Source: Acinetobacter higginsii
GTDB lineage: Bacteria > Pseudomonadota > Gammaproteobacteria > Pseudomonadales > Moraxellaceae
Length of the DNA stretch: 64,000 bases
Assembly: GCF_000369525.1 (NCBI RefSeq)
Contig: NZ_KB850070.1
Location: forward strand, 449,668-513,667
Direction of reading: 5' to 3'
The position numbers and the translations under genes are program-made. Below are positions 1-9,071 of the stretch, one piece after another; positions within the stretch are counted from its first letter, which is position 1, and every line of letters starts with the position of its first letter. The notes beneath the pieces were generated by a model. That model was not told the origin of the DNA. It ran no database searches and worked only from the letters and a program-made list of their open reading frames with translations.

Positions 1-3000
1 CCTGTCTTGTCAACAGAAACGACTGTACCTGTACCAGCACTATCCTTAATCGATAGACTGCCCGCATTGCTTAAGGACAATGTATCGTTCAGGCTGTATT
101 TGTAGGTATTCGTCGCCGCATCATAGGTTGCTGTTGTATTTGTACCATTTGCAAAGTTAACAGTTTCTCCCAGCTGTACGTTGTCTGCTGGAGTTACACC
201 ATTCACTGCAAAATTCAAACCTTTATCTGCCTGAGTCTTCGCATTAGTCGCGGTGCTATTTACCTGTTGAATTGCATCGTGAACCGTATTGGCTCCTGTA
301 ACTCCGCCAATATTTGTTGAAGTTAAATTGCCGGTTGCATCAATCTGTGTGCTGCTCCCCAATACATTCTTCACATTGTTTTGTGCTGTATATAGCTGAC
401 TGCCATTCACGGCATCTGTAGATGTTGAATTGACATCCCCAGCTTTAACATTGGTGATCTTCTGATTGCCTGCATTGATCCCTGTCGCTTTGTCGATAAT
501 AATGTTCCCAAGAGTCACTTTGTCAACACTAATATTTTTGGCTAAATCATAGTTAATAGTATTATCCGCACTGCGGGTAGCAACTAAATTTCCATCTGTA
601 TTGCGGAAATCAACTGTTTCACCTAGCTTAACTTTATCTGAATTAGCACCTTGGGCTGAGATACTGAAACCTTTATCAGTTAAAGTTGTATTTAGCTGAT
701 TTTGTGCAGAAAGCAACTGTTCCTCGGTCGCTGCTCGACCACTATTGTAAGTGCCTGCAGGATTCCACGTTATATTGCTTAACCCAGTAACATCATTTGT
801 CGAAGTATTTACCTTCACATTACCGGCTTTTAATCCAGTATCCGTTAAAGTATTTGTACCGACTTTAACTTCATTATTTTTTATGCTCGCAGAGCCTGTT
901 GTCACACTACCATTGCCACCAAGATTTATTGTTTCAGCAAGACGAATATCTAGCTGATTTGTTCCATTGGCAACCACACCTATATTTCCGGTGCCAGCGA
1001 GTGTACCTGTTGCACCGCCTTTCACATTGAGCGTTTCACCAAGTTTACGGGATATTTGAGCCCCCGTATCACCAGCAAAGCTTAATGGTTGATTCACTGC
1101 GGTATCTAATGCAGTTAAGGCTGCACCTACATTATTGACCGTAGTTTTTGTACCTATTCCTGCCGGGTTAGTTGTGACGGTATAACTTGGCGCACTAATT
1201 GCTCCAGTAGCTTGATTGGCTAATGCCCCACCACCTAATGCTTGTGCTGTTTTATTCGCTAGGTTGGCTAATTCTTCATTGGTTTGGAATAACTGGCTAC
1301 CATTAATTGCATCAGTACTTGAAGCAGATACTCGACCTGCAGCGACATTAATGATTTGACGTTCATTACCTAAACTGCCCACACTCACAGTTGATGTTGG
1401 ATTTATGCCTGCATAATTATAGGTTTTACCGTTAACAATTGCACTTGTAGTTGGTGTTGCATTACCAGAAATCGATCCACTACCCAAGGCAATTGCATTT
1501 GTATGTGTAACTTTTGCACTAGTACCTAAAGCAAAACCATTGGTTGCAGATACATCAGCACCTGTCCCTATAGCATTCGAACTTTCAGCACCAGCTTTAG
1601 CTCCATTACCAAATGCATTCGCATTTAAACCTGCTGCGTCTGCACTTTTACCTATAGCAGATGCATTGAGGCCACTTGCAACGGCACTTGTACCTAACGC
1701 AAGCGTATCCTGTCTTAATGCTTGAGCGCCTGTACCCATAGCATTCGCATTAACACCTGTTGCTCGCGCATTGGTACCAATTGCACTTGCATCTTGTTCA
1801 GATGCTTTTGCACCCTTACCCATAGCATTCGCATTAATACCTGTTGCTTGCGCATTGGTACCAATTGCACTGGCATTATCAGCTGCAGCTTTTGCATTAT
1901 CACCAATCGCATTACTGCTTGTGCTTGTTGCTTCTGCACTTTTACCCATCGCATTGGCATTACCAGCAGTCGCTTTTGCATTATCACCAATTGCATTGGC
2001 GCTTGTTCCACTTGCTGTTGCATAGTTACCAATAGCATTAGCACTTACTGCAGTTGCTTTAGCAAAATTACCCAATGCACTCGCATTTTCTTTTGCTGCT
2101 AGTGACTCATGGCCAATTGCTGTTCCATTATCGCCCTGTACAATTGCTTTACGTCCAATTGCAATGGCCTGATCAGCATTCTGTACTTCTGAATAACTGC
2201 CAATACCCACTGCATAGTCAGAATTACCAGTGGTTTTATCAATTTGAATATTGGTACCTATTGCAATACTTTCCATACCATTACTGCTGGCATTGGTACC
2301 CATTGCAATATTGTTTGTACTTTTTGCTAAAGCAGTCTTACCAATCGCAATAGATGCATCACCATTTGCTTGCGTGCTGGTATTACCAATTGCGACACTT
2401 TCTTTTGCATTAGTTGCAGCATCAAAACCTATAACAACACTTTTTACACCTGCATTACTTGTTGTGACACCAGCACCAATTGCTAGCGACTCGTCAGCAG
2501 TTGCTCCCACATTATTTTTATTCGCTGGATTTTTACTATTAATGGAGACATGATGTTGTCCATTATCTGCAATAGCTTGATTAAGCTGTGCCAAATTCAC
2601 AGCATCTGTAGCTTTTGTTCCTGCAGTAACATTCGAAATACGGCCATCAGCGGTATACATGACAGCGTTGCCAGGTAAAACACTAATTGCACCAGATGAC
2701 ACCGCATTAATTGCACTCGAAACATCTTTATATTGATGAGTCTGGCCATTTTTATCTGTCAATTCAATAATGTAGCCTGTAAATGTCCCTGTAGCTGAAT
2801 CAACGCCTGTTTGTCCACCAATCAGGCTTGCTACATTTTTTTGCATTGCATTTAATTGCTTGACATTGACTGCATCTGTAGCATTTGCACCCGCCGCAAC
2901 ATTCGTAATACGACGCTCTTGTCCAGCTTGACCAACAGAAACTATATTATAGCCGCCCGTTTTTGTATCAGCTGTCAAATAAGCCGCAGCAATTGAAGTT

Positions 3001-5324
3001 CCATTGGCTACACTGGACGCCCCTAGAGCAATATTATTGGTACTAGCTTCCGAGTCACGTCCCAATGCCGTTCCAGAATCGCCTGTCACTTTTGCTTTAT
3101 AGCCCAGAACAGTTGCATAATCACCGCCAGAAGCATTGGCCTCATTACCCAGCACGGTCGAACCTGTTGTTGCATCTACACGTGAACCAATCGCTACAGA
3201 TTCAGCAACTGCGGTTATGTTTTTATTCGCATCGCGGCCAATAGCAATATTATCATCACCACTTAAATTACTTCCTGCATTTACCCCAATCGCAATATTG
3301 TCATCTGAGCTGTCATTACCACCCACTGAAAGGTTGGAACCAGCGCCAATACCTAAAGCAATATTTCGATTACCAATAACATTTTTGCCGCTATCACGTC
3401 CAATAGCAATGTGGTCTGTACGGTCATTCGTTGCACCTTGTGATGTACCCACTCCCGCATTCTGACCGATTGAAATACCAGCTGTTGTATTTGCAAAAGC
3501 ACCTTGACCCAATGCAACAGCACCATCACGGCCCGCATTAGATGCTCCGCCGGCAGCCAGTGCACCGCTTGCAGCTGCTTGAGCTCCAGCACCAATCGAA
3601 ATTGCCTGCTCTCCTGAAGCATTACCCTTTCGACCTATTGCAATCGCATCCTTTGCAACAGCTTTAGATGAATCACCAAGAGCAACACTAGATTCACCGG
3701 CTGCCAAATTAGAAGCGCCCAAAGCTATACTATTCTTTCCAAGAGAAAGATTCGCACCGCTGCTTAACAATGCCACGAAGCTATTAACTTCAATATTTGT
3801 AACCGACACCCCATTAATTTCAGTAATATCTGTTAAATTCGTACCTGCACCTGTCGTAGTTACAGAGATGCCATCTATTGCAGTAATTCTACTATTTGCA
3901 TCTCTTGTATAAACAGGCTGGCGCGGTGTCCCTGTGGTTGAACCAATTGCTGTACTATTTAAACCAATTGCTGCGGATTGTTTACCAATTGCAACTGCAT
4001 TTTCTTGATCTGCGCGCGCTTGGTCGCCCATAGCAATTGAACTTGTACCATTTGCAATTGCTTGAGGTCCTATAGCAACCGATTCTAGACCTTTTGACTG
4101 TGAATCAGCTGCAGCAGAGTTGGTATGGAAATATTTAATACCAACCCCGACTCCACTTCCTGTTCCAGTGGTATCAACCCCTGTAATATATTCAATAGCT
4201 TGCCTTACATTATTAAAAGCTTGTGTACCGCCTTTACCATCACTCACCGTATAAGTTGGATTTTCTAAGGTTCCATTTGCATCTAATTTTGTTCCTAGGA
4301 CATCCGCAATATTTTTATTGACGGTATAAAGCTGCCCACCATTAACTGCATCCGTACTGCTCGCATTACTGATATTTCCAGCCGCTAATCCAGTAATTTT
4401 TTTACTATTGAGATTCGCACCATTATTAAATGTCGCTAATCCATTAACATTCAAAGTACCGCCTACAGTTGTATCTCCTGTAGTTGTTAAAGTACCTGTA
4501 ATATTGGTATTTTTAAGAGCCGTCGTACCATTTGCTACAGTCAAACCATTTCCAATCGTTGCTGAGCCTGTCGTCGTAACATTGCTGAGTGTCGTATTAC
4601 CAACGACATTTAACGTGTTATTAAGTGTCGTTGCACCTGTTACTCCCAAAGTACCGCCTACAGTCGTATTTCCCGTAGTTGTTAAAGTACCTGTAATGCT
4701 GGTGTTTTTAAGAGCCGTCGTACCATTTGCTACAGTCAAACCATTTCCAATTGTTGCTGAGCCTGTCGTCGTAACATTGCTGAGTGTTGTATTACCAACG
4801 ACATTTAACGTGTTATTAAGTGTCGTTGCACCTGTTACTCCCAGAGTACCGCCTACTGTCGTATTTCCTGTAGTTATTAAAGTACCTGTAATGCTGGTGT
4901 TTTTAAGAGAGGTCGCACCATCTGCTACAGTCAAACCATTTCCAATCGTTGCTGAGCCTGTTGTAGTTAATGTACCTGTCTTAACTGAACCGTCCGTATC
5001 TAAACCTGCAGTACTTAATGTCGTATTTGTCCCGACTTTAACTGTATTTGTGGTTTTATCTAATTCAACACTGCCTACCGTAACTTTATTCAGACTTACG
5101 TCATCCGTTGTTGCAACTACAAAATCTGTGCCACTAGGTGTAACTGTAATATTATTTCCTGCCAAAACATCAGCATAAACTGGCATCATCGCACTTGACG
5201 CAATAGCTATAGCTACTGCTACAACTTTCACCGTTTTTGTTTTCGTTTTACTTTTTGCATTTTCCGAAACCGCAACCCATGCCCCTATCGAAGCATTCCA
5301 AACTACTCTATAGATCCTATTCAT
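1..5324 (-). CDS. Trimeric autotransporter adhesin (YadA/Ata-like), N-terminal part; C-terminus beyond the left edge
   Basis: A reverse frame appears open from an ATG at 5322-5324 to the window edge, about 1,774 codons; I checked it at both ends and at many points between. The product starts MNRIYRVVWNAS, the extended signal peptide (ESPR) of type Vc autotransporters, and a hydrophobic segment ends near PVYA. Three 65-residue repeats follow. Two blocks of YadA-like head repeats with recurring AIG / A-A-G units are encoded at about 3000-4100 and 1480-2480. Five neck motifs of the DAVNxxQL type are encoded near 4345, 2870, 2600, 1310 and 400. The product would be secreted and would trimerise on the outer membrane to bind host or abiotic surfaces. 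The beta-barrel anchor is not in the window, so integrity of the gene is untested. The ribosome-binding site AAAGGG lies upstream of the ATG. Its long reverse-complement open frames are shadows of the repeats. Confidence 0.93.
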   Translation of the reverse strand, partial: MNRIYRVVWNASIGAWVAVSENAKSKTKTKTVKVVAVAIAIASSAMMPVYADVLAGNNITVTPSGTDFVVATTDDVSLNKVTVGSVELDKTTNTVKVGTNTTLSTAGLDTDGSVKTGTLTTTGSATIGNGLTVADGATSLKNTSITGTLITTGNTTVGGTLGVTGATTLNNTLNVVGNTTLSNVTTTGSATIGNGLTVANGTTALKNTSITGTLTTTGNTTVGGTLGVTGATTLNNTLNVVGNTTLSNVTTTGSATIGNGLTVANGTTALKNTNITGTLTTTGDTTVGGTLNVNGLATFNNGANLNSKKITGLAAGNISNASSTDAVNGGQLYTVNKNIADVLGTKLDANGTLENPTYTVSDGKGGTQAFNNVRQAIEYITGVDTTGTGSGVGVGIKYFHTNSAAADSQSKGLESVAIGPQAIANGTSSIAMGDQARADQENAVAIGKQSAAIGLNSTAIGSTTGTPRQPVYTRDANSRITAIDGISVTTTGAGTNLTDITEINGVSVTNIEVNSFVALLSSGANLSLGKNSIALGASNLAAGESSVALGDSSKAVAKDAIAIGRKGNASGEQAISIGAGAQAAASGALAAGGASNAGRDGAVALGQGAFANTTAGISIGQNAGVGTSQGATNDRTDHIAIGRDSGKNVIGNRNIALGIGAGSNLSVGGNDSSDDNIAIGVNAGSNLSGDDNIAIGRDANKNITAVAESVAIGSRVDATTGSTVLGNEANASGGDYATVLGYKAKVTGDSGTALGRDSEASTNNIALGASSVANGTSIAAAYLTADTKTGGYNIVSVGQAGQERRITNVAAGANATDAVNVKQLNAMQKNVASLIGGQTGVDSATGTFTGYIIELTDKNGQTHQYKDVSSAINAVSSGAISVLPGNAVMYTADGRISNVTAGTKATDAVNLAQLNQAIADNGQHHVSINSKNPANKNNVGATADESLAIGAGVTTSNAGVKSVVIGFDAATNAKESVAIGNTSTQANGDASIAIGKTALAKSTNNIAMGTNASSNGMESIAIGTNIQIDKTTGNSDYAVGIGSYSEVQNADQAIAIGRKAIVQGDNGTAIGHESLAAKENASALGNFAKATAVSANAIGNYATASGTSANAIGDNAKATAGNANAMGKSAEATSTSSNAIGDNAKAAADNASAIGTNAQATGINANAMGKGAKASEQDASAIGTNARATGVNANAMGTGAQALRQDTLALGTSAVASGLNASAIGKSADAAGLNANAFGNGAKAGAESSNAIGTGADVSATNGFALGTSAKVTHTNAIALGSGSISGNATPTTSAIVNGKTYNYAGINPTSTVSVGSLGNERQIINVAAGRVSASSTDAINGSQLFQTNEELANLANKTAQALGGGALANQATGAISAPSYTVTTNPAGIGTKTTVNNVGAALTALDTAVNQPLSFAGDTGAQISRKLGETLNVKGGATGTLAGTGNIGVVANGTNQLDIRLAETINLGGNGSVTTGSASIKNNEVKVGTNTLTDTGLKAGNVKVNTSTNDVTGLSNITWNPAGTYNSGRAATEEQLLSAQNQLNTTLTDKGFSISAQGANSDKVKLGETVDFRNTDGNLVATRSADNTINYDLAKNISVDKVTLGNIIIDKATGINAGNQKITNVKAGDVNSTSTDAVNGSQLYTAQNNVKNVLGSSTQIDATGNLTSTNIGGVTGANTVHDAIQQVNSTATNAKTQADKGLNFAVNGVTPADNVQLGETVNFANGTNTTATYDAATNTYKYSLNDTLSLSNAGSLSIKDSAGTGTVVSVDKT
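4456..4968 (-). repeat. Tandem 195-bp repeats within the adhesin gene (two full copies plus one partial)
   Basis: The string GTACCGCCTAC recurs at 4456, 4651 and 4846, exactly 195 bp apart, with only scattered substitutions between copies. The third copy diverges after about 4968. Each unit encodes 65 residues, rich in T, G, N and V, of beta-stalk type immediately after the signal peptide. Near-identical in-frame repeats of this kind can change copy number by slippage or recombination, which would change stalk length without breaking the frame. Confidence 0.9.
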
Positions 5325-5362
5325 ACTTACACCCTTTATATGATTTATAACTTATGAAAATA

Positions 5363-5391
5363 AAGATAATGTGTTTAGGGTCTGTTGACAA
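5363..5391 (-). promoter_or_regulatory. Candidate hybrid promoter: -35 from the IS end, -10 in flanking DNA, reading into the adhesin
   Basis: On the reverse strand TTGTCA (5386-5391), inside the left terminal inverted repeat of the IS, is followed after exactly 17 bp by TATCTT (5363-5368) in adhesin-proximal DNA. The match to sigma-70 consensus is 5/6 and 4/6. A start about 7 bp downstream would give a leader of roughly 30 nt before the adhesin ATG at 5324. Outward-facing -35 boxes in IS ends are a known way of activating neighbours; whether this one works is inference. Confidence 0.45.
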
Positions 5392-6234
5392 TTGTTGCCT
5401 AAAAAAATAGCGAGATAGTAAAATCAAATCGCCAAACCCAATTTTACACTCGCTATGCCTCGTACAATGCTGAATGATCAACACTGGTCTAAGTTAACTA
5501 CCATTTTCCGTCATTTTAATATTTATCTCAAATTAAATTTGAGGAATTTTATCGAAGCTATTCTATTTAGGATACGTACAGGTTGTCCTTGGAGAGATTT
5601 ACCTCAGGAATTCGGTAAGCCAAACTCTATTTTCAAGAAATATAATCGCTGGTCTAAAAACAACAAACTTATGAATATATTTAAGTTATTTAGTCAGCAT
5701 GCTGATAAAGAATGGATTTTTATTGATGGTAGTCATGTTAGAGCACATCAACATTCAGCAGGAATTAAGAATCAAGATATTTCTAAAAGTATCGGTGGCA
5801 ATAGTTCTAAAATACATTTAGCAATTGATTCAAATGGTAATCCAATTGAGTTTATTATTTCTGACGGAACTTCTCATGATATGAAAATTGCCCCAGATCT
5901 TGTATCAAAACTAGATTTAAGTGAATCAGAAATGCTGTGCGCTGATAAAGGTTACGATTCTGAAAGTCTTAGAAAGCAAATTCAAGACAGCAAAACAAAA
6001 CCAAATATTCCTAGAAAATCAAACACAAAGTCTAGTAATGATCACATGGATTGGTATATGTATAAAATCAGACACTTAGTTGAGAATTTATTTTGTAGAT
6101 TGAAACAATTTAGGGGGATTGCGACACGATATGACAAGCTAAAGCGTAATTATCAAAGTGCAGTTGCTTTAGCTTGTATATTTATATGGTTACCGTTATA
6201 GAGTGAATTATGAGCAAGAAATGTCAACACACCC
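5378..6234 (+). mobile_element. IS5-family insertion sequence (about 857 bp), apparently intact
   Basis: The element is bounded by imperfect inverted repeats. The left end reads GGGTCTGTTGACA from 5378, and the complement of the right end reads GGGTGTGTTGACA up to 6234; similarity continues for about 24 bp. A TA dinucleotide flanks both ends (5376-5377 and 6235-6236), consistent with the short TA-type duplications of the IS427 group of IS5 elements. It encodes one uninterrupted transposase. It lies 53 bp upstream of the adhesin start codon and points away from it. I cannot assign an ISfinder name. Confidence 0.85.
5455..6201 (+). CDS. IS5-family (IS427-group-like) DDE transposase
   Basis: The 248-residue product catalyses cut-and-paste movement of the surrounding IS. 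The N-terminus carries the helical IS5-type region with the conserved CPWRDLP motif near residue 47. The DDE catalytic core is visible as FIDGSHVRAHQHSAG (first Asp), CADKGYDS (second Asp) and the C-terminal ENLFCRLKQFRGIATRYDK segment (Glu). Many relatives in this group split the transposase into two overlapping frames joined by frameshifting. Here it is a single continuous frame, so the element looks active. It starts at an ATG 77 bp inside the left inverted repeat and stops 33 bp before the right end. Confidence 0.9.
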   Translation: MPRTMLNDQHWSKLTTIFRHFNIYLKLNLRNFIEAILFRIRTGCPWRDLPQEFGKPNSIFKKYNRWSKNNKLMNIFKLFSQHADKEWIFIDGSHVRAHQHSAGIKNQDISKSIGGNSSKIHLAIDSNGNPIEFIISDGTSHDMKIAPDLVSKLDLSESEMLCADKGYDSESLRKQIQDSKTKPNIPRKSNTKSSNDHMDWYMYKIRHLVENLFCRLKQFRGIATRYDKLKRNYQSAVALACIFIWLPL

Positions 6235-6279
6235 TAATTTCTCCTATTATAAGCCATAAAATGATGTGGTCCTAGGATT

Positions 6280-6465
6280 TTATACCACGCCTATAATTTC
6301 AATATCACCTTTCGCCTTATAAACATGTTGGCCAAAAGCATTTGACAAATGTCCAGTGACACAGTCCAGAGAACTAAATTGATATGAAGGCGGTAAGAGT
6401 AAAATAATTTCTGATTCTGCTGTCTTGAATGAAGCCTGCCCTGGGCACGTGAAAAAGTAGAAAGC
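6280..6465 (-). pseudogene. Possible decayed coding remnant of unknown family
   Basis: A reverse reading frame of about 60 codons ends at a TAA (6280-6282) and encodes a protein-like stretch containing FKTAESEIILLLPP and a terminal KGDIEIIGVV. It has no start codon. Coding-looking sequence upstream continues in another frame (containing ATVSVWPFGVRR), as if a frameshift had broken a gene. It sits between the IS and the truncated regulator, in a region that appears to be losing genes. I do not recognise the family, and it could be chance. Confidence 0.22.
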
Positions 6466-6732
6466 TTATATTTGTACGTCTTACGCCAAAAGGCCAAACA
6501 GAAACCGTAGCCTCAGGCAACACCCCTCTCATCATAAAATTATACCAGTCAGTAAAATACCCTTAGATTAAGCATATGTATGTTGGTTATTATTGTTGAA
6601 TATCACAATAAATTAGTGACCAAAAATAAAAGTACCCACCCTACCTTAAATTACACCACACAAAAATAAAAACCCTATATAACTGTTATATATAGGGTTT
6701 ATTAAAATACTAATTATGTAATTTAATGCATT
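6466..6732. other. Gene-poor stretch between IS and regulator remnant
   Basis: Apart from the possible remnant at 6280-6465 and the hairpin at 6670-6700, I see no convincing gene in 6237-6732. The DNA is strongly A+T-rich with stops in all frames. Together with the IS on its left and the truncated regulator on its right it looks like a decayed or rearranged junction. Confidence 0.5.
6670..6700. terminator. Bidirectional hairpin, probable terminator
   Basis: A perfect 12-bp stem (AAACCCTATATA at 6670-6681 pairing with TATATAGGGTTT at 6689-6700) encloses a 7-nt loop, with A/T-rich flanks on both sides. It lies just downstream of the stop of the truncated reverse-strand regulator, where its terminator would be expected. 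Confidence 0.6.
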
Positions 6733-6888
6733 TTATGTCGGTGACTCTTGCCAAGGTTGGGGTTTTAGATATCCCTGAACCAAAGCACTGAACATCATCC
6801 GACAAATTCGACCTTGCAAATTTAGACCGCTATTTGCAGTATCAGCAAACAAAGCTTCCCATATCTGTGGTGCTAGTGAATTTGTCAC
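6733..6888 (-). pseudogene. Truncated MocR/PdxR-type (GntR family) regulator, N-terminal remnant
   Basis: A reverse frame of 51 codons starts at GTG (6886-6888) behind a good ribosome-binding site (AAGGA, 8 nt upstream). Its product begins MTNSLAPQIWEALF and contains QGRICRMMFSALVQGYLKP. That matches the first helices of a MocR winged-helix domain, where family members continue with a LPSSR-like turn and later an aminotransferase-like domain of over 300 residues. Here the frame stops straight after this segment. The gene is divergent from the oxidoreductase/permease module at 7177-11465, a typical position for its regulator. I read it as the stump of that regulator. An alternative is a genuine small protein. 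The family assignment rests on pattern only. Confidence 0.45.
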
Positions 6889-7176
6889 TCGTTTGTCCTT
6901 TTTCTTAGTGCAATTTATGAGCTATTTTGAAGCCTTCAACCTTAAAGTGGTGCATTTTAGAGATAGAAAGGTCGTATTTCTTTCAATCTGGCATCATCTC
7001 AAACTAAGCAAAACACATTCCATAATAAAATTTTTAAATTAATCGATATAAAACAATAAATTAAACTAGAAACTATCTGGCTCCATCAAAACCTCAGTAC
7101 TGGTACTACGTCGAACACAATGATTTACGTACAGTCCAATCATCAGCCAAGACCTTTAAATATTTGGAGCTATCTA

Positions 7177-7572
7177 ATGAATCCAACTCAACTTCTACAA
7201 CTCATTACTGACTTTTCTAATGCTTGGAACAAACACGATGTTGAAGCCTTAATGGTCTGTATGCATCACGACTGTTGCTTTGAAACGGTTGCAGGCAGTG
7301 ATGTATTTGGTACTCGAATTCAAGGCTATGATGCTGTTCGTCAAGCATTTGAAAATACCTTTAGATCCTTCCCTGATGCCCAATGGCTGAATGCTAAACA
7401 CTGGTTAAGTGAAGATGCCCAATTTGGTATTTCAGAGACTACATTTACTGCGACTGTACCAGATGGCGGACATATTGAAGCCAATATGGTCGATGTCTTT
7501 ACCTTCAAAGATGGAAAAATCCTAATTAAAAATGCGTTCCGTAAAAATCGGCCTGTACAAGTCGCTGCATAA
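7177..7572 (+). CDS. SnoaL-like / NTF2-like domain protein
   Basis: The 131-residue product has the layout of SnoaL-like polyketide-cyclase/NTF2-fold proteins: a first helix (NPTQLLQLITDFSNAWNKHD), the segment MHHDCCFET, the IQGYDAVRQAFENTF helix, and the closing strands DVFTFKDGKILIKNAFRKN. Such folds bind small hydrophobic ligands or act as lyases or isomerases; the substrate here is unknown. I chose the ATG at 7177 because GGAG sits 8 nt upstream; a further in-frame ATG at 7120 lacks a site. It is the first gene of a forward unit and ends just before the ribosome-binding site of the FAD oxidoreductase, suggesting translational linkage and a shared pathway. Confidence 0.75.
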   Translation: MNPTQLLQLITDFSNAWNKHDVEALMVCMHHDCCFETVAGSDVFGTRIQGYDAVRQAFENTFRSFPDAQWLNAKHWLSEDAQFGISETTFTATVPDGGHIEANMVDVFTFKDGKILIKNAFRKNRPVQVAA

Positions 7573-7583
7573 GGAGCTTGTCT

Positions 7584-9011
7584 ATGAATCAATCCATACA
7601 ACATTTGATTGGCGATTCGGATCAACACATCCCGCCCATTCAAAATACATTCAATACCTACAATACAAAGTTTGACCCTTTAATCGATCAAGGATTAAAA
7701 GGTAATGAACAATATGCACCCACCTATTGGGTTGCAACTGCTGGCACTCCACCAGAAGATGACGGTCCGCTTCTAGGTGACATTGATGCAGATATTGTGA
7801 TTATTGGTGGTGGTTTCACTGGTCTTTCCACTGCACTCACCTTAGCTGAAAAATTTGGCACTGCACCATTAGTACTAGAAGCCAATCGCACCGCATGGGG
7901 GTGTACCAGCCGTAATGGTGGTCAAGGACAAAATGCATCTGGTCGCCTCTATCGCTCACAATGGATTGATAAATGGGGACTCGACACTGCAAAACGCCTC
8001 GATGCTGAAATCCGAGAAGGTTTTGATTATTTCAAAGAGCTCGTGAGTGGTATTGACTGTGATGCACAAGATGGTGGGCATTTATATATTGCTCATCGTG
8101 CAAAGAAATTGGCCTTTCTTGAACATGAGAACAAAGTCATGCGAGAGGCTTTCGGATATCAAACAAGGATATTGAGCCGAGAACAACTACATGACGAGTT
8201 CGTTGCAGATCAAGAGGCTGCGGGTGCACTATTCGAACCTGATGGTGTTGGTGTACACCCATTAAAATTAGCTTTTGGTTATTTAAAGCGTGCCCGTGCG
8301 GCAGGTGCAAAAGTACATACATCTACGCCTGTCCTCAATTGGGAAACACACAACGGTATCCATTACTTACAGACGCCATATGGTGTCGTAAAAGCAAAAC
8401 GTGTTGCAGTTGCGACAGGTGGATATACCCCGAATGGCTTACACCCAAGTTTGTCTGGCAAAATCATGCCGATTTTATCTAATTCAATCGTGACTCGGCC
8501 TTTAACAGCACAAGAACTCAAAGAGGCTGGTTTAAACAGTACAACTTTTATTACGGATACACGCACCTTAAGACACTACTACCGCTTACTCCCAGATGGT
8601 TCAGTGCAATGTGGCAGCAGAAGTGCGCTTACGGGTGCTGATGCCAACAATCCTGCACACCTTGAAAGATTAAAAGAAGGTCTTTACCGTAAATTTCCTC
8701 GCTTGCGTGGTATACCGATTGCATATTCTTGGTGGGGATGGGTTGATGTCAGCCATGACATGATGCCTCGGATCGTACAACCAAATCCTGATGAAACCAT
8801 CTATTACGCCATCGGTTATGGTGGTAATGGTGTCTCATTTTCAGCAATGGCAGGTCATCGTTTGGCAGAGCGAATCATGGGTATTCAACGTCCTCAATTC
8901 GAATTACCTATTTACCAATCACCACTACCATCACATTTATTTCGTCCCTTTAGACGACTGGGTCAAGCCTTGTTATATCGCTGGTATTACTTAAAGGACG
9001 AGATGCTTTGA
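7584..9011 (+). CDS. FAD-dependent oxidoreductase of the DAO/PuuB (gamma-glutamylputrescine oxidase-like) type
   Basis: The 475-residue protein has an N-terminal dinucleotide-binding motif DIVIIGGGFTGLSTALTLAEK about 70 residues in, then SRNGGQGQNASG, and a C-terminal FAD-contact region GYGGNGVSFSAMAGHRLAE. This is the domain order of the D-amino-acid-oxidase superfamily, which includes PuuB/OrdL enzymes that oxidise amines or gamma-glutamylated polyamines. The substrate cannot be read from sequence. The start is the ATG at 7584, 7 nt after AAGGAG; a TTG two codons earlier is too close to that site. The stop codon abuts the permease reading frame. Context (permease, exporter, SnoaL protein) points to uptake and oxidation of an amino compound. 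Confidence 0.8.
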   Translation: MNQSIQHLIGDSDQHIPPIQNTFNTYNTKFDPLIDQGLKGNEQYAPTYWVATAGTPPEDDGPLLGDIDADIVIIGGGFTGLSTALTLAEKFGTAPLVLEANRTAWGCTSRNGGQGQNASGRLYRSQWIDKWGLDTAKRLDAEIREGFDYFKELVSGIDCDAQDGGHLYIAHRAKKLAFLEHENKVMREAFGYQTRILSREQLHDEFVADQEAAGALFEPDGVGVHPLKLAFGYLKRARAAGAKVHTSTPVLNWETHNGIHYLQTPYGVVKAKRVAVATGGYTPNGLHPSLSGKIMPILSNSIVTRPLTAQELKEAGLNSTTFITDTRTLRHYYRLLPDGSVQCGSRSALTGADANNPAHLERLKEGLYRKFPRLRGIPIAYSWWGWVDVSHDMMPRIVQPNPDETIYYAIGYGGNGVSFSAMAGHRLAERIMGIQRPQFELPIYQSPLPSHLFRPFRRLGQALLYRWYYLKDEML

Positions 9012-9071
9012 GTGCTATTTCGCAATCAGGCGAACAGTCAAGTTATAAAAAATTATGAGGGATATGCAGTT

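Noticed and set aside
1540..2553. Several overlapping frames on both strands with short alanine-, serine- or glutamine-rich repeats
   Set aside because: Shadows of the YadA-like head repeats of the adhesin; repetitive coding DNA keeps other frames open.
4456..4968. Regular repeats considered as a CRISPR array
   Set aside because: The period is 195 bp with no short repeat/unique spacer pattern, and the repeats are in frame within a coding region.
4408..5178. Long forward open frame of 256 codons
   Set aside because: It is the complement of the adhesin repeats; the reverse frame carries the ESPR signal peptide and neck motifs, and the forward product is low-complexity V/P/T sequence with no ribosome-binding site.
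5375..6237. 3-bp TNA target-site duplication of the IS
   Set aside because: The flanking trinucleotides are TTA and TAA, which differ; a 2-bp TA duplication fits the ends better.
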